Positions 1-8,271 of a stretch of 22,277 nt of DNA are shown here, in pieces. The translations under genes were made by a program, and so were the position numbers. The DNA is from a virus, in IMG/VR virus record IMGVR_UViG_3300042881_003428, positions 1-22,277 of that record; one strand, written 5' to 3'. Each line of letters opens with the position of its first letter. Position 1 is the first letter of the stretch. The notes below the pieces were generated by a model, which saw nothing but the letters and a program-made list of their open reading frames with translations, was not told the DNA's origin and ran no database searches.

Positions 1-660
1 CTTGATACTGCTGTTGATAATGTAATGTCTCGTTCTGATTCTGAACGTGGAGCAGAAAGATCCATTCAAATTAGAAAATCACAACAAAAAGAAAGAAATC
101 AACTCAACGAAGAAATAAACAAAACACAAAAAGAGATTGCGAAGCTAACAGAAGAAAGAGTGCCTCTTAGTGTGGAATTAAGAAAAGCTGAATCTGATTT
201 TGGTCCTATCAAATACGTGGCTGAACTCATCTATGGTTCTGGTGAAAAAGATATTATTGACAAAGCAGTTCGTTTGGTAATAATATTAATTATGATTGTG
301 TTTGATCCTCTGGCTGTGTTACTATTAATTGCAAGTAATATTTCAATGGGTGTTCGTGAAGATAAGAAAGCAAAAAGGAAGGATGATGAGAGAGATCAAA
401 ACCCGGTATATCAAAGAGTTCAAGAGGCAAAAAAGAAGCTTGAGGAACGAACTGATCCGCCTGAGGAAGAAGTACCCAGGGAAGAAAAATCAAGACCTGA
501 GGAAAGGCCTGATGAAGTGGTACAGGTTCGTAAAGAAAATGTCATTGTCATAGATGAAACATCGGGCGAATCAATACCACCACTGAACCCAACAAAAAAA
601 CTTGAACCTAAATATGATTACGATGAACCTCTAGCATTTAAAGAGAAGGATAATAAATGA
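1..660 (+). CDS. Coiled-coil membrane protein, 5' end missing
   Basis: The frame is open from base 1, so the true start probably lies left of the window; the first ATG inside is at 25. Numbered from that ATG, residues about 17-57 are rich in Lys, Glu and Gln with heptad-like spacing and look like a coiled coil. Residues about 81-107 form a strongly hydrophobic stretch, VRLVIILIMIVFDPLAVLLL, read as one or two close membrane segments. The rest is a highly charged Glu/Lys/Arg/Pro tail that is probably disordered. The stop overlaps the uvsX start in ATGA, so the two are translationally coupled. I do not recognise a named family; coil-containing membrane proteins of this type occur next to uvsX in marine T4-like phages. 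A role at the membrane is inferred only from the hydrophobic segment. Confidence 0.7.
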   Translation, partial: LDTAVDNVMSRSDSERGAERSIQIRKSQQKERNQLNEEINKTQKEIAKLTEERVPLSVELRKAESDFGPIKYVAELIYGSGEKDIIDKAVRLVIILIMIVFDPLAVLLLIASNISMGVREDKKAKRKDDERDQNPVYQRVQEAKKKLEERTDPPEEEVPREEKSRPEERPDEVVQVRKENVIVIDETSGESIPPLNPTKKLEPKYDYDEPLAFKEKDNK

Positions 661-1727
661 GCATCTTAGATAAAATCAAAAAGAATAGCAGCATTAAAGA
701 ATCTGCTATCTTGTCAAAGTCAAAATTCTTTACACAGAAGGATATGATTCCTACTTCTGTGCCTGCAATCAATATTGCATTGAGTGGTAAACTAGATGGT
801 GGATTAACTCCCGGTCTAACTATGTGGGCAGGACCATCTAAACATTTTAAAACTGCATTTAGTCTATTGATGGCTAAATCATATTTGGACAAATATGAAA
901 ATTCCGCTTTATTGTTTTATGACAGTGAGTTTGGTACTCCTCAATCTTATTTTGATTCATTCGGTATTGATACCGATAGGGTGTTACATACTCCTATTAC
1001 TGATATTGAACAATTGAAATTTGATGTGATGAATCAATTAACAAATCTCGAACGAGATGATAAGCTTATCATTGTTATTGATTCTATTGGTAATCTAGCA
1101 TCGAAGAAAGAAGTTGAAGATGCTCTAGATCAAAAATCTGTTGCAGATATGAGCAGAGCAAAACAAATCAAGTCTCTATTTCGTATGGTGACACCACACC
1201 TCACGATGAAAGATATACCAATGATCGTTGTGAATCATACATACAAAGAGATTGGTATGTTCCCTAAAGATATTGTTGGTGGTGGTACTGGATCATATTA
1301 TTCTGCTGATAACATCTTCATTATTGGTAGACAACAAGAAAAAGAAGGACAAGAAATTGTCGGTTATAACTTCATAATTAATGTAGAAAAGAGTAGATAT
1401 GTTAAAGAAAAATCAAAGATACCTATTTCTGTATCCTTTGACGGTGGTATTAGCAAGTGGTCTGGTCTATTGGATATCGCACTCGAAAGCGGTCATGTAA
1501 CTAAACCAAGTAATGGTTGGTATTCTCGTCGTGATGCTGATGGTGTGTATGAAGATAAAAAGTTCAGACTAAAAGATACAGATACCAAAGACTTTTGGCT
1601 TCCTGTATTGAAACAAAAGTCCTTCCGTGAATTCATCGAAAATAAGTATTGTATTGCGAATGGAGAAATTATTTCCGATGATGCAGTGGAAGAAGTGTTT
1701 GATGTTGAAACTACAAACGGAGCATAA
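657..1727 (+). CDS. uvsX: UvsX, RecA-like recombinase
   Basis: This is the phage RecA/Rad51-family strand-exchange protein. It forms filaments on single-stranded DNA and drives recombination-dependent replication and repair. Walker A is GPSKHFKT at residues 59-66, which resembles the T4 UvsX P-loop. Walker B is LIIVIDSIG at about 137-145. The DNA-binding loop region with VGGGTG follows at about 207-212. At 356 residues it is close to the family size (T4 UvsX is about 390). It starts in an ATGA overlap with the gene before it, and its stop abuts the ATG of the next gene. The order uvsX, small gene, gp41 helicase matches T4-like phages and is the best anchor for the identity of the window. The C-terminal tail is acidic, as in other UvsX and RecA proteins. 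Confidence 0.95.
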   Translation: MSILDKIKKNSSIKESAILSKSKFFTQKDMIPTSVPAINIALSGKLDGGLTPGLTMWAGPSKHFKTAFSLLMAKSYLDKYENSALLFYDSEFGTPQSYFDSFGIDTDRVLHTPITDIEQLKFDVMNQLTNLERDDKLIIVIDSIGNLASKKEVEDALDQKSVADMSRAKQIKSLFRMVTPHLTMKDIPMIVVNHTYKEIGMFPKDIVGGGTGSYYSADNIFIIGRQQEKEGQEIVGYNFIINVEKSRYVKEKSKIPISVSFDGGISKWSGLLDIALESGHVTKPSNGWYSRRDADGVYEDKKFRLKDTDTKDFWLPVLKQKSFREFIENKYCIANGEIISDDAVEEVFDVETTNGA

Positions 1728-2051
1728 ATGACAGAAGGATTAGACTATTGTTTCATCTATCCCAAAGATGATCCACAATCTGTGCATGTTCGTCTATTAA
1801 ATGGTAAATACAAAGATACCATATTCAAATATGGTAAAGTGAAGTTTGAAGAAAGACATGGGAATGTGTATTTACTTTTTGCATACGATGTGCTAGAATC
1901 TACAATTGATACGCCTAAGAAGTTGGAGAAAGATGCAGAGTTTAAAAACTACTTAGGCGATTTATTGATAGAGATCATGTCGGGCAATCTTGAACAGGAT
2001 ATAATTGATGAAACTGGAACAGACGATACTAAAGAATCTGATTTACAATGA
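1728..2051 (+). CDS. Small acidic protein between uvsX and gene 41
   Basis: This is a 107-residue soluble protein of unknown function. The N-terminal part (about 1-60) looks like a small beta-rich fold, with alternating hydrophobic and charged residues around YKDTIFKYGKVKF. The C-terminal third is acidic and ends in a Thr/Asp/Glu-rich tail. The ATG follows the uvsX stop directly, and GGAG sits just upstream in the end of uvsX. The end overlaps the helicase gene by about 44 bases in another frame. T4 has gene 40 in this position and marine T4-like phages usually have a short unknown gene here, but I cannot show homology to gp40. Position suggests a link with recombination or replication, which is inference. 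Confidence 0.8.
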   Translation: MTEGLDYCFIYPKDDPQSVHVRLLNGKYKDTIFKYGKVKFEERHGNVYLLFAYDVLESTIDTPKKLEKDAEFKNYLGDLLIEIMSGNLEQDIIDETGTDDTKESDLQ

Positions 2052-3411
2052 TGAATATCTACGAAAAGTTATTCCTTTTCTAAAGACAGAGTATTTTCAA
2101 CATGGTACTGAAAGAATAATTTTCAATGAAATTTCATCATTCGTATCATCTTACAATGCTCCACCAACGATTGAAGCTGTTACACTTGCCATTAAAGAGA
2201 AGAAAAATCTTACAGATGATCAAGTGGCGCAATGTGAAAGTTATCTACATGAAATTGTCGAAACTTCAAAAGAGACTTCCAAAATCGAGTGGTTACTTGA
2301 CAAATCCGAAATATTTTGTCAAGAAAAAGCGATATACAATGCTGTCTTGGAATCTATTTCTATACTCGATGGAAAAGACAAAACTAAAGAAAAAGGTGCA
2401 ATACCCAAGATATTGGCTGATGCATTGGGTGTAGGTTTTGATACAAACATTGGTCACGATTACTTAGAAAACTCCGATGAGCGATATGAATTCTATCATA
2501 GAAAAGAAGAAAGAATTCCATTCGATCTAGAATTCTTTAATAAGATCACAAAAGGTGGTCTACCCGCAAAGACATTGAACATTGCACTAGCGGGTACTGG
2601 TGTTGGTAAATCTTTATTCATGTGTCATGTTGCAGCAGGATGTATGGTGCAGGGAAAGAATGTTCTCTACATCACAATGGAGATGGCAGAAGAAAAGATT
2701 GCAGAGCGAATCGATGCAAATCTATTGAATGTAACAATTGATGAGCTTGCAACTTTATCCAAAGAAATGTATGACAAAAAAGTTGAAAGAGTAAGAAAGA
2801 ATACTACAGGAAAACTTATCATCAAAGAATATCCAACCGCAGCAGCATCTACTGTACATTTCAGGACACTTTTAAATGAACTTCATCTCAAACGCAGCTT
2901 CACTCCTGACATTATTTTTATTGATTATCTTAATATTTGCGCCTCCGCAAGAATCAAAGCAGGAGCAAATGTCAACTCATACACCTATGTCAAGTCAATT
3001 GCCGAAGAACTGCGAGGTCTTGCAGTTGAGTACGGAGTTCCAATCGTCAGTGCTACACAGACTACAAGAAGCGGATTTACTTCATCTGATCCCGGGCTCG
3101 AGGACACAAGTGAGTCTTTTGGTCTGCCAGCAACCGCAGACTTGATGTTTGCTTTGATAACATCCGAAGAACTTGAAGCCTTGAATCAGATTATGGTCAA
3201 GCAGTTGAAGAATCGTTATTCTGATCCTACGACACATAAGAGATTCGCTGTTGGTATTGACAAATCAAAGATGAGGCTGTATGATGTTGAACAAGCAGCA
3301 CAAAATGGTATAGTCGATGCAGGTAAAGTTGACGATAAGCCTCTGAATAGTTTTGGTGATAGAGAAAGACTGTCGGGTAAGAAGAATAAGTTTGGTGGCT
3401 TCAAGGTATAA
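2008..3411 (+). CDS. 41: gp41-like replicative DNA helicase (DnaB family)
   Basis: This is the hexameric 5'-3' replicative helicase of the phage replisome, which also works with primase. An N-terminal helical domain (about 1-150) is followed by a RecA-fold motor. Walker A is GTGVGKS at about 196-202, then YITMEMAEEKIAERIDA (DnaB motif H1a). Walker B is DIIFIDYLNI at about 301-310, a sensor segment SATQTTRSGF follows at about 346-355, and then DTSESFGLPATADL. Length (467 residues) fits T4 gp41. I chose the ATG at 2008; a TTG one codon upstream is possible. The gene begins inside the preceding one. Its stop codon is embedded in a T4-type late promoter that serves the next gene group. Confidence 0.95.
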   Translation: MKLEQTILKNLIYNDEYLRKVIPFLKTEYFQHGTERIIFNEISSFVSSYNAPPTIEAVTLAIKEKKNLTDDQVAQCESYLHEIVETSKETSKIEWLLDKSEIFCQEKAIYNAVLESISILDGKDKTKEKGAIPKILADALGVGFDTNIGHDYLENSDERYEFYHRKEERIPFDLEFFNKITKGGLPAKTLNIALAGTGVGKSLFMCHVAAGCMVQGKNVLYITMEMAEEKIAERIDANLLNVTIDELATLSKEMYDKKVERVRKNTTGKLIIKEYPTAAASTVHFRTLLNELHLKRSFTPDIIFIDYLNICASARIKAGANVNSYTYVKSIAEELRGLAVEYGVPIVSATQTTRSGFTSSDPGLEDTSESFGLPATADLMFALITSEELEALNQIMVKQLKNRYSDPTTHKRFAVGIDKSKMRLYDVEQAAQNGIVDAGKVDDKPLNSFGDRERLSGKKNKFGGFKV

Positions 3412-3414
3412 ATA
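3407..3414 (+). promoter_or_regulatory. T4-type late promoter TATAAATA
   Basis: This is an exact match to the T4 late consensus, which is recognised by the gp55 sigma factor with the sliding clamp as co-activator. It lies 27 bases upstream of the ATG at 3441 and contains the TAA stop of the helicase gene. It is positioned to drive the nuclease-like gene, the Fe-S carrier and possibly the whole glycan cassette late in infection. A perfect 12-base palindrome, ATATTCGAATAT, begins inside it at 3412. Confidence 0.65.
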
Positions 3415-3440
3415 TTCGAATATCATTTTGAGGTACTACC

Positions 3441-4265
3441 ATGGGAATAAATGAAAAATCACTACTAGCAGAAAAAGCCGCATATAAAAAAGTAAAAACG
3501 CTTTTAGGAAATCCTGAAGAATTTGCTGTTCCTGCAGGATTTGGAACAGGATTTCCTGATTTTGGATTTACCATTTATATTAACAAAAAACGTGTTGATT
3601 TATTCTTTGAATACAAAGCAGACTACACGGCGCAAATGGGTTCAATGAGGAATTGGACATTTGACGGAGCAGAATTTGATGCTCCTGATGCTGATACTGA
3701 TACAGATAAACAACAACTTTTAGAAGTAATGAATGCCACACCAAAAGCAATAGCTAATGGAAAAAGATTACTAAAAGACTTCAACTTATACTTCGATACT
3801 CCACAAAAACCAATGTATAAGTTTAAAAAAATATCTTCCGGTATGCTTTCTGTAGAAAAAAATCTCCCAACAAGGAGAGTTAGACTTGAACATTTTGCAA
3901 ACAATACAGATAATTATTCAATTGCAAGTATTAATGATTCTACCTTAGGACAAAAAGTTTTAGATCACTATCATAAAAAATTTCATGCCAATTTAAATTC
4001 TGATGCTGATCATAGTATTATGTTTATGATGCTAGATGACACAATATGGTTTTTAGAAGAAACAGGAAACTTAACTTATCCAGAAAAGAAAATGGTTTCT
4101 GACTTATTTGGTGCAACGCAAATAACGGTGCTTAGAGAATTGGTCGCAAAGTTAGAAGTTCGTATTCAACCTAGAGGACTTAAAGATAAAAGTAAACCTA
4201 CATCAATAGATGTTATGGCTAATTTTAGACTGTCTAGAAAACCTGCAGGCGGAATTAAAGTATGA
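3441..4265 (+). CDS. PD-(D/E)XK nuclease-like phage protein
   Basis: I do not recognise a named family for this 274-residue protein, but residues 39-59 read P-D-F-G, then a beta strand, then E-Y-K, which is the layout of a PD-(D/E)XK nuclease core (D40, E57, K59). Upstream Glu residues at 26-27 could complete a metal site. The middle of the protein (about 75-95) carries an Asp-rich loop. The C-terminal half is mixed helix and strand and ends with basic residues. GAGG lies 10 bases before the ATG, and a late promoter lies at 3407-3414. Its neighbours are the replicative helicase and small conserved phage genes. DNA processing is a reasonable guess, for example recombination intermediates, packaging ends or host DNA. 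Nuclease activity is inference from a short motif. Confidence 0.7.
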   Translation: MGINEKSLLAEKAAYKKVKTLLGNPEEFAVPAGFGTGFPDFGFTIYINKKRVDLFFEYKADYTAQMGSMRNWTFDGAEFDAPDADTDTDKQQLLEVMNATPKAIANGKRLLKDFNLYFDTPQKPMYKFKKISSGMLSVEKNLPTRRVRLEHFANNTDNYSIASINDSTLGQKVLDHYHKKFHANLNSDADHSIMFMMLDDTIWFLEETGNLTYPEKKMVSDLFGATQITVLRELVAKLEVRIQPRGLKDKSKPTSIDVMANFRLSRKPAGGIKV

Positions 4266-4546
4266 GTTTATCTCATGATATAAAAAATATATTGGATGAG
4301 TATGATGAACCCGAAGATGACTTTGGATTTTCTGCTGTATCCGAAGAAGAATATAATTCAGTAATCAATAAAACTGTTGAAACTGCCGATGATTATAAAA
4401 CAAGACTCAATGAAGTGGAAAAATTAATTATTCCATTTTTACAAAAGCTATACAAAACCGCAGACAAAGAGTACATTTATTGGCCAAACAGAAAGCCTGT
4501 CATTGAGAAGCAGATTGAAAGAATACTCAAACTCACAAGAGGCTAA
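4262..4546 (+). CDS. Small conserved phage protein, unknown function
   Basis: This is a 94-residue protein whose ATG overlaps the upstream stop by four bases (ATGA). The first 40 residues are acidic. The second half is helical, with a Tyr/Trp-Pro-Asn segment [19 protein letters not shown] at about 72-90. I believe this type of C-terminal segment recurs in small proteins of T4-like marine phages, but I could not search. No catalytic motif or membrane segment is visible. It is probably cotranscribed with the nuclease-like gene before it and the Fe-S carrier two bases after it. Confidence 0.75.
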   Translation: MSLSHDIKNILDEYDEPEDDFGFSAVSEEEYNSVINKTVETADDYKTRLNEVEKLIIPFLQKLYKTADKEYIYWPNRKPVIEKQIERILKLTRG

Positions 4547-4548
4547 AA

Positions 4549-4872
4549 ATGTTTACAGTAACAGAATCCGCAGCAAGCAAAATTAGAAAAATTATTGATG
4601 AAGAAGATCCTAACCTTAAACTTAGAATTTTTGTGCAAGGTGGTGGATGTTCTGGATTTAAATATGGATTTTCATTAGAAGAACTTCCTCCAGCAGATGA
4701 TGATTTTGCTTTTGAGAAAGATGGAATACAAGTAGTTATTGATAGTATGAGTATGCAGTATATGAATGATGCTGAAATTGATTATGAAGAAACGCTACTA
4801 GGAGCAGAGTTCAAAATAAAAAATCCAAATGTATCAGCGACTTGTGGGTGCGGATCATCATTCACGGTATAA
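4549..4872 (+). CDS. HesB/IscA/ErpA-type iron-sulfur carrier
   Basis: This is an A-type Fe-S carrier of 107 residues, the full family length. The three ligand cysteines are present: C34 in [11 protein letters not shown], and C99 and C101 in TCGCGSSF near the C-terminus, giving the family pattern C-x(64)-C-G-C. Such proteins accept Fe-S clusters from the Isc or Suf scaffold and hand them to apo-enzymes in the cytoplasm. HesB-like genes are known auxiliary genes of marine phages. The gene starts two bases after the upstream stop. It may support host Fe-S proteins during infection, or the phage's own RfbH-like dehydrase downstream, which should need a [2Fe-2S] cluster; that link is inference. 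I leave the symbol blank because erpA, iscA and hesB cannot be told apart here. Confidence 0.93.
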   Translation: MFTVTESAASKIRKIIDEEDPNLKLRIFVQGGGCSGFKYGFSLEELPPADDDFAFEKDGIQVVIDSMSMQYMNDAEIDYEETLLGAEFKIKNPNVSATCGCGSSFTV

Positions 4873-4876
4873 AAAA

Positions 4877-5080
4877 ATGTCAGACGATATCAAACCAGAC
4901 TTTAAAAAATTTAAAAATAAAAAGAAACTTACAGTACCAGAAGAATTTTTAGATAATGCAAAAAGTTATGAAGATAAGCAGATGTTGGTAAAGATATTAA
5001 CAGAAAGAGAAAAAGGAAGAGTCCTATTAATAATTAAATCAATGCTGGCCGACGCTGTAAAATCAAGAAACCGAAAATGA
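4877..5080 (+). CDS. Small basic helical protein
   Basis: This is a 67-residue protein that starts MSDDIKPDFKKFKNKKK, has helical segments after about residue 20, and ends in a basic SRNRK tail. The frame has an earlier ATG at 4829, but that would place 16 residues inside the Fe-S carrier gene. The ATG at 4877, four bases after the carrier stop, is more natural. The stop overlaps the next ATG in ATGA. The family is not recognised. The charge suggests nucleic-acid or protein binding, but nothing proves it. Confidence 0.65.
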   Translation: MSDDIKPDFKKFKNKKKLTVPEEFLDNAKSYEDKQMLVKILTEREKGRVLLIIKSMLADAVKSRNRK

Positions 5081-5313
5081 AACAACTACTTGAAATACTA
5101 CCTAAAATCTTAGGTATGATGCCTGAGATTGTGAAATATATAAAGTATATTCCAATCATCATGCTACTGGCCGGTATAGCATATGCGGTGTATTATGTAA
5201 CAAAGAACTACAAAGATCCTTACATGTGCCATGATAATGAAATATATGAACAGATTTCAATTACTTCTGGTGTTTATAAATTTAAAGGTGGGTATTGCAT
5301 AAGCGATAAGTGA
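5077..5313 (+). CDS. Small single-pass membrane protein
   Basis: This is a 78-residue protein with one clear hydrophobic segment at about residues 24-41 (IPIIMLLAGIAYAVYYV), preceded by a partly amphipathic helix. After the membrane segment comes a short domain of about 35 residues with two cysteines (in MCHDN and GYCISD) that could form a disulfide if it faces the periplasm. There is no signal-peptidase site that I trust, so it is best read as a membrane-anchored protein. It is coupled by ATGA to the gene before it. Possible roles include the inner membrane during infection or superinfection exclusion, but the sequence does not decide between them. Confidence 0.7.
   Translation: MKQLLEILPKILGMMPEIVKYIKYIPIIMLLAGIAYAVYYVTKNYKDPYMCHDNEIYEQISITSGVYKFKGGYCISDK
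5275..5282 (+). promoter_or_regulatory. Weak late-promoter-like site TATAAATT
   Basis: This site has seven of eight bases of the T4 late consensus. It lies 38 bases before the first gene of the glycan cassette, inside the end of the small membrane protein gene. The final base differs from the consensus and the site is coding sequence, so it may be chance. If real, it would let the cassette be transcribed separately from the 3407 promoter. Confidence 0.25.
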
Positions 5314-5320
5314 GGTTGTT

Positions 5321-5947
5321 ATGAGCTTTTATGATTTTTATAGTAGCGTTAGAGGTAAATTGGAAAGGAGAGCGACAGGATTTGATTACATTTTTGATTA
5401 TCTAAAACAGATAAAAAATCCAGTAATAGTTGAAACTGGTTGTGCCAGACAAGAAAATAATTATGGTGGAGACGGACAAAGCAGTATTCTATTTGACAGA
5501 TTCATTCATGATCATGGTGGAGAATTTCACACTATAGATATTTCAGAAGAAAATGTCAACTATTGTAAAAGAAAAATATTAAGTTCAAATAGTCAAATAT
5601 ATTTAAATGATAGTATCACTCAACTAAAAATACTAAATGATGAGTTTCAGAAAGAAAATAAAAAAATTGATTTTCTTTATCTAGATAGTTTCGATGCAAG
5701 CACTATAGATACTCACATTACAGCAAAAAGTGCATTACATCATTTATACGAATTTATTACTATATTACCATCATTGAATTCTGATGCATTAATCGGTGTA
5801 GATGATAATTGGTACGAAATCCACGATAACAATACGTTACTTGAAGGAAGTGTTTGTGGGGGGAAAGGTCAATTCATTTTCGATTACATGAAAAGAATTG
5901 ATAACAATCCTTGTTATAATGGTTATCAAATAATTTGGAAATATTAA
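5321..5947 (+). CDS. SAM-dependent methyltransferase, class I fold
   Basis: This is a 208-residue protein with a Rossmann-type methyltransferase core. Motif I is VETGCARQ at about 37-44, where many relatives have an E-x-G-x-x-x-G pattern. The acidic residue that would bind the SAM ribose is in TIDIS (D73). A strand with IDFLYLDS follows at about 116-123, then a VDDN segment near 160-163. This resembles the Methyltransf_24-type enzymes often encoded in polysaccharide gene clusters. GAGG precedes the ATG by a few bases. As first gene of the glycosylation cassette it probably methylates a sugar or another small acceptor; the substrate cannot be read. The rest of the cassette follows almost without gaps. 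Confidence 0.8.
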   Translation: MSFYDFYSSVRGKLERRATGFDYIFDYLKQIKNPVIVETGCARQENNYGGDGQSSILFDRFIHDHGGEFHTIDISEENVNYCKRKILSSNSQIYLNDSITQLKILNDEFQKENKKIDFLYLDSFDASTIDTHITAKSALHHLYEFITILPSLNSDALIGVDDNWYEIHDNNTLLEGSVCGGKGQFIFDYMKRIDNNPCYNGYQIIWKY

Positions 5948-5948
5948 T

Positions 5949-6659
5949 ATGAGTGCTGTTGTCATTTTACCCACCACGGGTGCTCCTGAAGTTCGTCATG
6001 CAATTGAAAGTGTTCTAGCACAAACTTATCCGACAACTTGTTATGTTGTCTGTGATGGTAATCAATTCAAAGGTAAAGTCAAGGTTATTGTTGACAATTA
6101 CCTATCAAATAAAAATATCAAAATCTGTTTCTTACCAGAAAATGTTGGTGCAAACGGATTCTATGGCCACAGAGTTTATGCAGCATTCTCTCATCTAGTG
6201 AATGAAGATTATGTTTCATTCTTAGATCAAGATTGTTGGTTCGAACCAAATCATATTCAATCCTGCGTAGACACCATTCAAAAAAATAACTTAGAGTGGG
6301 CATACAGTCTAAGAAAAATCACAGATAAAGAAGGAAACTTCTTATGTAATGATGATTGCGAAAGTCTAGGTAAATGGCAAGCATGGACTAATGTTCACCA
6401 TATTGATACAAACACCTATTGCGTTCGCCGTGATGTTCTGATAAGATTAGCATCAGCTTGGCATGGTGGTTGGGGTCAAGATAGAGTATTCTTTCACACC
6501 ATTGCTTCACACTTTAAAGAATGGGATTGCACAAAAGATTACACCGTAAACTATATGCTTGATGGTAATCAAGGATCAGTATCGAAAGAATTCTTCGATC
6601 AAGGTAATAAAGTGATGTATGATTTTTATAAAGGAAAACTTCCTTGGCGAAAAGATTGA
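5949..6659 (+). CDS. GT2-family glycosyltransferase (GT-A fold)
   Basis: This is a 236-residue glycosyltransferase with the usual GT2 opening: AVVILPTTGAPEVRHAIESV at about 3-22, then the nucleotide-binding strand CYVVCDG at 31-37. The metal-binding D-x-D is D93-Q-D95 in SFLDQDCWFEP. Late motifs WHGGWGQDRVFF at about 172-183 occupy the acceptor/catalytic position, including a conserved-looking Asp. Enzymes of this family transfer a sugar from a nucleotide-sugar to a glycan or protein in the cytoplasm. No membrane anchor is present. The gene starts one base after the methyltransferase stop and its 3' end overlaps the next gene. Confidence 0.85.
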   Translation: MSAVVILPTTGAPEVRHAIESVLAQTYPTTCYVVCDGNQFKGKVKVIVDNYLSNKNIKICFLPENVGANGFYGHRVYAAFSHLVNEDYVSFLDQDCWFEPNHIQSCVDTIQKNNLEWAYSLRKITDKEGNFLCNDDCESLGKWQAWTNVHHIDTNTYCVRRDVLIRLASAWHGGWGQDRVFFHTIASHFKEWDCTKDYTVNYMLDGNQGSVSKEFFDQGNKVMYDFYKGKLPWRKD

Positions 6660-7435
6660 TAGTAGGTAAAACTAGTTTCATAGGAAAAGAACTAGCTAAA
6701 CTGAAGAATTATGATATCGTTGCATATAAAGATGTTCATCATGTTGATTTTTCTCAATATGATGGCGTAATTAATTGTGCATTGAATCCAGTATTCAAAA
6801 CTCAAACATATGATGAAACGATTGATGTTGATTATGAGATAGCAAGACTTGCATATGAAAATAACTGCCATTATGTAATGATATCAACTAGAAAAGTTTA
6901 TGGTTCATCATCAGAACTCAAGGCATACACTGAAGAAAGTCCTACGAATCCATTTGACTTTTATAGTGAAAACAAGTTAATATGTGAGAAAAAGATTCTA
7001 CAACAGTTTGGAGATAAGACTGTTGTTGTTCGTGGTTCTAATCTTTTTGGTTTTGAATTAGGAAGACAATCATTTATGGGTTTCTGCATGGATCAATTGA
7101 AACATAGCGAAAAGGTTATATTTTCAATCGGTCAAGAAACAAAAAGAGATTTTATTGACATATACACTTCATCTTTTCTGTTAGATTTAATCTCAAGAAA
7201 AAAATTAACAGGAATATATAATTTAAGTTCAAATCATGGACTTGAAATAGGTAAAGTAGCAAAACATCTGATTCGTGGTTATGGTAAAGGTGAGTTTTTA
7301 TGTACCAGTGATGTTATCAAAGAACAGTTTATCATAGACAACACAAAACTCACCGAAGAACTAAGAGTATCTCTTAACCCAATTTACATCACTGCTGTTA
7401 TTGAAGATTTAGGAAAAGAATTATGCAAGATATGA
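6644..7435 (+). CDS. NAD(P)-dependent epimerase/reductase (extended SDR)
   Basis: This is a 263-residue extended short-chain dehydrogenase of the nucleotide-sugar type. The dinucleotide loop is GKTSFIG at residues 8-14, where the middle Gly of the usual GxxGxxG is Ser. The STRKVYG strand at 81-87 carries the catalytic-serine position, and Y107-S-E-N-K111 is the YxxxK pair. A later RDFIDIYTS segment matches the common 'RDFIHVDD' position. The start is TTG at 6644, supported by AAGGA nine bases upstream; a second TTG at 6656 is less well placed. It overlaps the upstream gene by 16 bases. It probably changes a nucleotide-sugar, for example a 4-keto reduction or an epimerisation; the substrate is unknown. 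It resembles dTDP-rhamnose-pathway reductases in size and layout. Confidence 0.85.
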   Translation: MAKRLIVGKTSFIGKELAKLKNYDIVAYKDVHHVDFSQYDGVINCALNPVFKTQTYDETIDVDYEIARLAYENNCHYVMISTRKVYGSSSELKAYTEESPTNPFDFYSENKLICEKKILQQFGDKTVVVRGSNLFGFELGRQSFMGFCMDQLKHSEKVIFSIGQETKRDFIDIYTSSFLLDLISRKKLTGIYNLSSNHGLEIGKVAKHLIRGYGKGEFLCTSDVIKEQFIIDNTKLTEELRVSLNPIYITAVIEDLGKELCKI

Positions 7436-8271
7436 TTATTAGTGCTGTGTCCGAATATGGATACGACAAAATGAAATATTGGATCAATTCAATCAAGCAA
7501 TCTGGATTTCAAGGTAAGATTGGAGTAGTTGCATTCAATATCAAAGATGAAACACTTGAAAAATTAAAATCTGAAGGTGTTGAAGTTTATCTAACAACAA
7601 ACAATCGTAATAAAGATAATGATGGTTATTTGTTCGCAGAAGGCTTGACTTATCAAGTTCCTATGCTCAGACACTATTTTTATTGGGCAGTACTATCTGA
7701 AATGAAAGACATTCGCTATGTCATTTCTACAGATATATCTGATGTTGTGTTTCAACTGAATCCTTCTGTTTGGCTAGAAAATCATCTAAGCGACAAAAAA
7801 CTAAATTATGGATGTGAAGGTCTGTTATATAAACATGAAGCTTGGGGCAATGAAAATATGTTACATTGTTTTCCGCAAGTTTATGCTTACATGAAAGAAC
7901 GACCAATTTATAATGCTGGCTCCATGGCTGGCGAATTTGAGATGTTCAAAAACTTTTCACTTGCTGTTTCTTTAGCAATTAATAATGTTCAAAATCCAAC
8001 ACCAGATCAAGCCGGTGTTAATGTCATGTTATCAATTGAACCATATAAGTCTGTTACCAAGTTTAACGACCATGATACAAATTGGGCATGTGAATGTGGG
8101 ACTACAGTAGACCCAAGTAAAATAAACAGCTTCAGACCCTTCCTATTGAGTCCTGAGCCTATCTTTGATGGGGAATATGTTTATACAAGCAAAGGCGAGA
8201 AATATGTAATGGTACACCAATACAACAGAGTGCCAGAATGGAAAGAAAAGATTGAGAGAAAATATGGATAA
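7423..8271 (+). CDS. Glycosyltransferase-like protein with acidic D-x-x-D motif
   Basis: This is a 282-residue protein with a GT-A type layout. An N-terminal strand (MIISAVSEYG) is followed by helix and strand. A central segment YVISTDISDVVFQLNP at about 99-114 contains D104 and D107 in the place where metal-dependent GT-A enzymes keep their D-x-D. Related 'TD-x-x-DVVFQ-x-(D/N)P' segments occur in several uncharacterised eukaryotic and bacterial glycosyltransferase-like families. A Cys pair in WACECG at about 223-228 and a final MVHQYNR segment follow. The ATG at 7423 has AGGAAAAG upstream; ATG 7432 is an alternative. It overlaps both neighbours. Activity is inferred; donor and acceptor are unknown. 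Confidence 0.7.
   Translation: MQDMIISAVSEYGYDKMKYWINSIKQSGFQGKIGVVAFNIKDETLEKLKSEGVEVYLTTNNRNKDNDGYLFAEGLTYQVPMLRHYFYWAVLSEMKDIRYVISTDISDVVFQLNPSVWLENHLSDKKLNYGCEGLLYKHEAWGNENMLHCFPQVYAYMKERPIYNAGSMAGEFEMFKNFSLAVSLAINNVQNPTPDQAGVNVMLSIEPYKSVTKFNDHDTNWACECGTTVDPSKINSFRPFLLSPEPIFDGEYVYTSKGEKYVMVHQYNRVPEWKEKIERKYG

Noticed and set aside
4829-4876. Upstream start for the small basic protein
   Set aside because: It would put 16 codons inside the Fe-S carrier gene; the ATG at 4877 immediately after the carrier stop is the usual arrangement here.
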